A stretch of 9,744 nucleotides of DNA from Nitrospirota bacterium (GTDB lineage Bacteria > Nitrospirota > Thermodesulfovibrionia > Thermodesulfovibrionales > UBA6898). Numbering within the stretch: the first letter of the stretch is position 1; the number at the start of each line of letters is the position of its first letter. This document shows positions 7,361 through 9,744 of the stretch, piece after piece. The notes under the pieces are model-generated. The model saw only the letters and a list, made by a program, of their open reading frames with translations, was not told the origin of the DNA and ran no database searches. Where the stretch lies: assembly GCA_029858145.1 (NCBI GenBank), contig JAOUFP010000070.1, positions 1 to 9,744 on the forward strand, in the 5' to 3' direction. The position numbers and the translations under genes were made by a program.

Positions 7361-8275
7361 ATGCTAAGCAAAACCGATAAAATATGGATGGACGGCAAGC
7401 TTGTAGACTGGGACGACGCAAAGGTCCACGTTCTCACCCACACGCTTCATTACGGACTCGGGGCTTTTGAGGGGATTCGCTGCTATAAGACAGAGAAAGG
7501 TTCCGCGATCTTCCGCCTTGACGAACACGTAGACAGGCTTTTCGCATCAGCAGCCATATTCATGCTTGAAATTCCTTTTTCAAAGGAGGAAATAAAGGCC
7601 GCCATCATCAAAACCGTCAAGGCGAATAGACTCAAAGAATGTTATATCCGTCCCCTCGTGTATATCGGGTATGGCGCTATGGGTTTGTACCCTAAAGACA
7701 ATCCTATCAAGGTATCGATCTCAGCCTGGCCCTGGGGGGCCTATCTCGGCGACGAGGGCCTTGAAAACGGCATAAGGGTAAAGGTCTCATCCTTCACCAG
7801 GCACCATGTTAATGCTGCCATGACCGTTGCGAAAGTATGCGGCTATTACGTCAACTCCCAGATAGCGAAAAAAGAAGCGATATACTGCGGATTCGATGAA
7901 GCGCTCTTGCTCGACACCGAGGGGTATGTTTCCGAGGGGAGCGGCGAGAATATCTTTATTGTGAGAAACAATGAGATCAAAACGACCCCTCTGCATTCCA
8001 TACTTGAAGGCGTGACGAGGGACAGCATCATCCAAATCGCGAAAGACCTTAAGATCCCTTTAAGAGAAGAACGTTTTACCAGAGATGAGGTCTATATCGC
8101 CGATGAGGCATTCTTTACCGGCACCGCAGCCGAGGTCACACCGATCAGGGAAGTGGACGGCAGAAAAATCGGTATAGGAAGGCGCGGCAGAATAACAGAG
8201 AAACTGCAGAAGATTTTCTTCGATATCGTCAAAGGGAAAAACAAGAAGTACGAATCCTGGCTTACAAGAATATAA
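7361..8275 (+). CDS. ilvE: Branched-chain amino acid aminotransferase
   Basis: This PLP-dependent fold-type IV transaminase catalyses the last step of Leu, Ile and Val synthesis, using glutamate as amino donor, in the cytoplasm. The frame is open from TTG 7343, but ATG 7361 (304 aa) is preferred. It gives the usual short lead into KIWMDGKLVDWDDAKVHVL and places key residues at E. coli IlvE positions: the PLP lysine Lys158 in TVAKVCGYY (E. coli 159) and Glu192 in SEGSGEN (E. coli 193). HTLHYGLGAFEGIRCY and YIRPLVYIGYGAMG match substrate-pocket segments. LEGVTRDS and FFTGTAAEVTPI complete the phosphate-binding and C-terminal signatures. The Cys in AKVCGYY is a normal family variation. It lies 76 bp after argS and ends before a strong terminator. 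No ribosome binding site precedes the start. D-amino acid transaminase is less likely given these matches. Confidence 0.96.
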   Translation: MLSKTDKIWMDGKLVDWDDAKVHVLTHTLHYGLGAFEGIRCYKTEKGSAIFRLDEHVDRLFASAAIFMLEIPFSKEEIKAAIIKTVKANRLKECYIRPLVYIGYGAMGLYPKDNPIKVSISAWPWGAYLGDEGLENGIRVKVSSFTRHHVNAAMTVAKVCGYYVNSQIAKKEAIYCGFDEALLLDTEGYVSEGSGENIFIVRNNEIKTTPLHSILEGVTRDSIIQIAKDLKIPLREERFTRDEVYIADEAFFTGTAAEVTPIREVDGRKIGIGRRGRITEKLQKIFFDIVKGKNKKYESWLTRI

Positions 8276-8296
8276 TCTTTCAGATCATAAATTAAT

Positions 8297-8325
8297 AAAA
8301 AGCCCCGCACTGTGCGGGGCTTTTT
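8297..8325. terminator. Bidirectional intrinsic terminator between ilvE and the cytochrome gene
   Basis: A perfect 13-bp stem (A5-GCCCCGCA against TGCGGGGC-T5) with a CTG loop lies 21 nt after the ilvE stop and 14 nt after the convergent cytochrome stop. T tracts occur on both strands, so it can end transcription from both sides. Confidence 0.95.
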
Positions 8326-8339
8326 ATTGTTCATCTTCG

Positions 8340-8654
8340 TTATTTCTTATGGCACTTTGCACAGTTAGCCGGATCGCTTGATTTGAAGGACTTTTCACCG
8401 TTATGGCAGACGCCGCAGTTCTGGCCTGCGTTCATATCAGCCATGGTAATCTTTGAGCCTTTCTTCATCTGGAAAATCTTGGTATGGCAGTCATTGCACT
8501 TCAGCCCCTTGTCGGCATGGGCCTTTCCGTCAAATACGACTTTCCCGGAACCGCCACCTTCATACTCGACGGTCTTCCCCGGAGGAACTGCGAAAGCACT
8601 CCCCACAAATGCAACCGCGATTAGCACAGTTAAAAGGAACATTGTTATACGCAT
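8340..8654 (-). CDS. Small exported triheme c-type cytochrome (c7-like)
   Basis: This is a periplasmic electron-transfer protein of 104 aa. ATG 8654 is chosen over an upstream ATG (8720) because it directly opens a signal peptide (MRIT, a hydrophobic stretch, then VGSAFA with likely cleavage after Ala22) and has GGGGGTG about 6 nt upstream. The mature part has three CxxCH heme sites: CNDCH (53-57), CGVCH (80-84) and CAKCH (98-102), with a basic C-terminus HKK. Spacing and flanks (GKVVFDGKAH, MADMNAGQNCGVCHNGEKSF) match c(7)-type triheme domains of respiratory anaerobes. Only one non-heme-motif histidine (His46) remains in the mature protein, whereas classical c7 proteins have three distal histidines; Met63, Met71 and Met74 are possible replacements. 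It is convergent to ilvE, divergent from guaB and monocistronic. The redox partner is unknown. Confidence 0.92.
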   Translation of the reverse strand: MRITMFLLTVLIAVAFVGSAFAVPPGKTVEYEGGGSGKVVFDGKAHADKGLKCNDCHTKIFQMKKGSKITMADMNAGQNCGVCHNGEKSFKSSDPANCAKCHKK

Positions 8655-8669
8655 TGTTTCACCCCCTTC

Positions 8670-8703
8670 CGTATTAAAATACGTTTCCCCTCTAAATGGA
8701 AAC
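8670..8703 (-). promoter_or_regulatory. Two adjacent dyads in the cytochrome 5' leader
   Basis: CGTATTAAAATACG (8670-8683; 6-bp arms, AA loop) and GTTTCC/GGAAAC (8683-8703; 6-bp arms, 9-nt loop) lie side by side between the predicted transcript start and the ribosome binding site. They could be leader hairpins controlling stability or an operator. No known riboswitch is recognised. Confidence 0.4.
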
Positions 8704-8721
8704 AACTTTGATGATATCAAA

Positions 8722-8750
8722 TTTATAGCGGCTTACCTTTTTCCATGCAA
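8722..8750 (-). promoter_or_regulatory. Candidate sigma-70 promoter for the cytochrome gene
   Basis: On the minus strand TTGCAT (8745-8750) and TATAAA (8722-8727) are exactly 17 bp apart. Transcription would begin near 8715, giving a leader of about 60 nt. The -10 is strong; the -35 matches only TTG, consistent with activator dependence. Confidence 0.55.
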
Positions 8751-8754
8751 AAAT

Positions 8755-8783
8755 AGTCTGCAGCAATAACGAGAAGTCTGCAG
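8755..8783. repeat. Phased direct repeat upstream of the cytochrome promoter
   Basis: The 9-mer AGTCTGCAG occurs at 8755-8763 and 8775-8783, 20 bp apart start to start (about two helical turns). On the minus strand it reads CTGCAGACT twice and ends 5 bp upstream of the -35 box, the usual place for a dimeric activator. No known regulator motif is recognised. Confidence 0.5.
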
Positions 8784-8854
8784 TCGTCCGTTCAGAACAC
8801 TTAAGCAAAATATATTATAAGCAACTATGCCTGTCAAGAACAAAATGAGTCACA

Positions 8855-8884
8855 TTGCTTTCTTGAATTGCAACATGGTAAAAT
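8855..8884 (+). promoter_or_regulatory. Candidate sigma-70 promoter for guaB
   Basis: TTGCTT (8855-8860) and TAAAAT (8879-8884) are 18 bp apart, predicting a start near 8891 and a leader of about 18 nt to ATG 8909. The -10 matches 5 of 6 bases; the -35 is weak. Confidence 0.45.
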
Positions 8885-8886
8885 TT

Positions 8887-8899
8887 CTGAAAATTTCAG
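8887..8899. repeat. Perfect 13-bp dyad at the guaB transcript start
   Basis: CTGAAAATTTCAG is a perfect inverted repeat (6-bp arms around one A) across the predicted +1 and just before the AGGAG ribosome binding site. It could be an operator or chance in AT-rich DNA. Confidence 0.35.
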
Positions 8900-8908
8900 G
8901 AGAACCAG

Positions 8909-9744
8909 ATGTCTGAAAATATCCAGTTCGGCTTAACTTTTGATGATGTACTATTACTTCCCGCAAAATCAGATGTGCTTCCGAAAGACGTCGATCTTCA
9001 AACAAATCTGACCAAAAAGATAAAGTTGAACGTGCCTCTTCTCAGCTCCGCGATGGACACGGTAACCGAGGCTTCACTTGCCATCGCAATCGCGAGAGAG
9101 GGGGGGATCGGCATAATTCACCGGGCTATGTCGCCGCAAAAGCAGGCACTTGAGATCGACAAGGTGAAAAAATCGGAAAGCGGCATGATAATCGATCCGA
9201 TAACCGTCTCGCCTGATGCTTATATTTCAGAGGCCATGGGCCTTATGGAAAGATACCGTATCTCCGGGGTACCGGTAACTGTCAACGGAAAGCTGACGGG
9301 GATACTGACCAACAGGGATTTGAGGTTCGAAACCAAGATCAACAAGAAAGTGTCGGAAGTCATGACAAAAGACCGCCTTGTCACCGCCTCCGTAGGAACA
9401 ACACTGGACGAGGCAAAAGGGCTCCTGAACAAGTATAAAATTGAAAAGCTCCCGATAGTTGATAAGGACTTTAACCTCAAGGGACTCATCACGATCAAGG
9501 ATATCGAAAAACGGAAAAAATATCCCAATTCCTGCAAGGACAAACTCGGAAGGCTCATGGTTGGCGCTGCTATCGGCACCGGAACTGATACAATGATCAG
9601 GGCTGAGCATCTCATTAATGCCGGAGTGGACGTGCTGGTAATTGACACCGCACATGGCCACTCAAAGGCGGTCATCACCACGTTAAAAGCGATCAAGAAG
9701 AAATTCTCCATTGATGTCATCGCAGGGAATGTTGCGACAGCTGA
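8909..9744 (+). CDS. guaB: IMP dehydrogenase, N-terminal part (cut by window edge)
   Basis: This enzyme oxidises IMP to XMP with NAD+, the committed step of guanine nucleotide synthesis in the cytoplasm. The window holds 278 of a usual ~485-490 residues. It begins with the family N-terminus (LTFDDVLLLPAKSDVLP, then VPLLSSAMDTVTEASLAIAIAREGGIGIIH). A Bateman insert of two CBS domains follows (about 94-147, with the RISGVPVTVNGKLTGILTNRDLRF core, and 152-202, with KIEKLPIVDKDFNLKGLITIKDIE). The barrel then resumes (LMVGAAIGTG, AGVDVLVIDTAHGHS, IDVIAGNVATA). The catalytic cysteine loop and flap lie beyond the window. ATG 8909 is preceded at 6 nt by AGGAG (8898-8902). It diverges from the cytochrome gene. 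The intact CBS pair means nucleotide allosteric control is likely retained. Confidence 0.98.
   Translation, partial: MSENIQFGLTFDDVLLLPAKSDVLPKDVDLQTNLTKKIKLNVPLLSSAMDTVTEASLAIAIAREGGIGIIHRAMSPQKQALEIDKVKKSESGMIIDPITVSPDAYISEAMGLMERYRISGVPVTVNGKLTGILTNRDLRFETKINKKVSEVMTKDRLVTASVGTTLDEAKGLLNKYKIEKLPIVDKDFNLKGLITIKDIEKRKKYPNSCKDKLGRLMVGAAIGTGTDTMIRAEHLINAGVDVLVIDTAHGHSKAVITTLKAIKKKFSIDVIAGNVATA

Noticed and set aside
8655..8720. Upstream ATG (8720) start for the cytochrome
   Set aside because: It would put 22 extra residues before an otherwise perfect signal peptide and lies next to the predicted transcript start; ATG 8654 has a good ribosome binding site.
9220..9720. 166-codon minus-strand open frame inside guaB
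   Set aside because: It is antisense to well-conserved CBS and barrel sequence of IMP dehydrogenase; a Ser/Val/Leu-rich shadow product.

Overview
The window reads as ordinary bacterial chromosome, densely packed with mostly housekeeping genes on both strands. Short intergenic gaps, AGGAG-type ribosome binding sites, GTG alternative starts and one intrinsic terminator are visible. A small exported triheme c-type cytochrome, a Gram-negative-style LTA-synthase/sulfatase membrane protein, an RNase E/G with a basic repetitive tail and a divergent YchF-type NTPase together suggest an anaerobic or respiratory Gram-negative lineage, perhaps Nitrospirota (Thermodesulfovibrionia-like) or a Desulfobacterota relative. 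This placement is an impression from protein style, not a computed result. There are no mobile elements, CRISPR arrays, tRNA or rRNA genes.

Left half (1-5505), all minus strand, read right to left: a YchF/OLA1-family P-loop NTPase with a TGS domain (GTG start at 5505); two small unrecognised proteins (122 and 109 aa); ribonuclease E/G (605 aa), whose start overlaps the preceding gene by 23 bp; then a large membrane-anchored LTA-synthase-family phosphotransferase whose C-terminus runs off the window. A candidate promoter sits between the NTPase gene and the 122-aa gene, so the two small genes and rng look like one transcription unit. The alkaline-phosphatase-superfamily gene follows 112 bp downstream with no clear terminator between.

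Right half (5638-9744): argS and ilvE on the plus strand, a strong bidirectional intrinsic terminator at 8297-8325, a convergent small periplasmic triheme cytochrome gene on the minus strand, and the 5' part of guaB on the plus strand. The cytochrome and guaB genes diverge from a 254-bp region holding two candidate promoters, a helically phased direct repeat upstream of the cytochrome promoter, and two small dyads in the cytochrome leader.

Functionally the window mixes translation (ArgS, the ribosome-associated NTPase family), RNA processing (RNase E/G), branched-chain amino acid and guanine nucleotide biosynthesis (IlvE, GuaB), envelope modification (LTA-synthase family) and electron transfer (cytochrome). 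I did not find a clear new multi-gene system. The items most worth a second look are the His-periodic and Arg-rich tail of the RNase, the cytochrome with too few distal histidines, the divergent YchF with its two unknown neighbours, and the regulatory DNA upstream of the cytochrome and ilvE.
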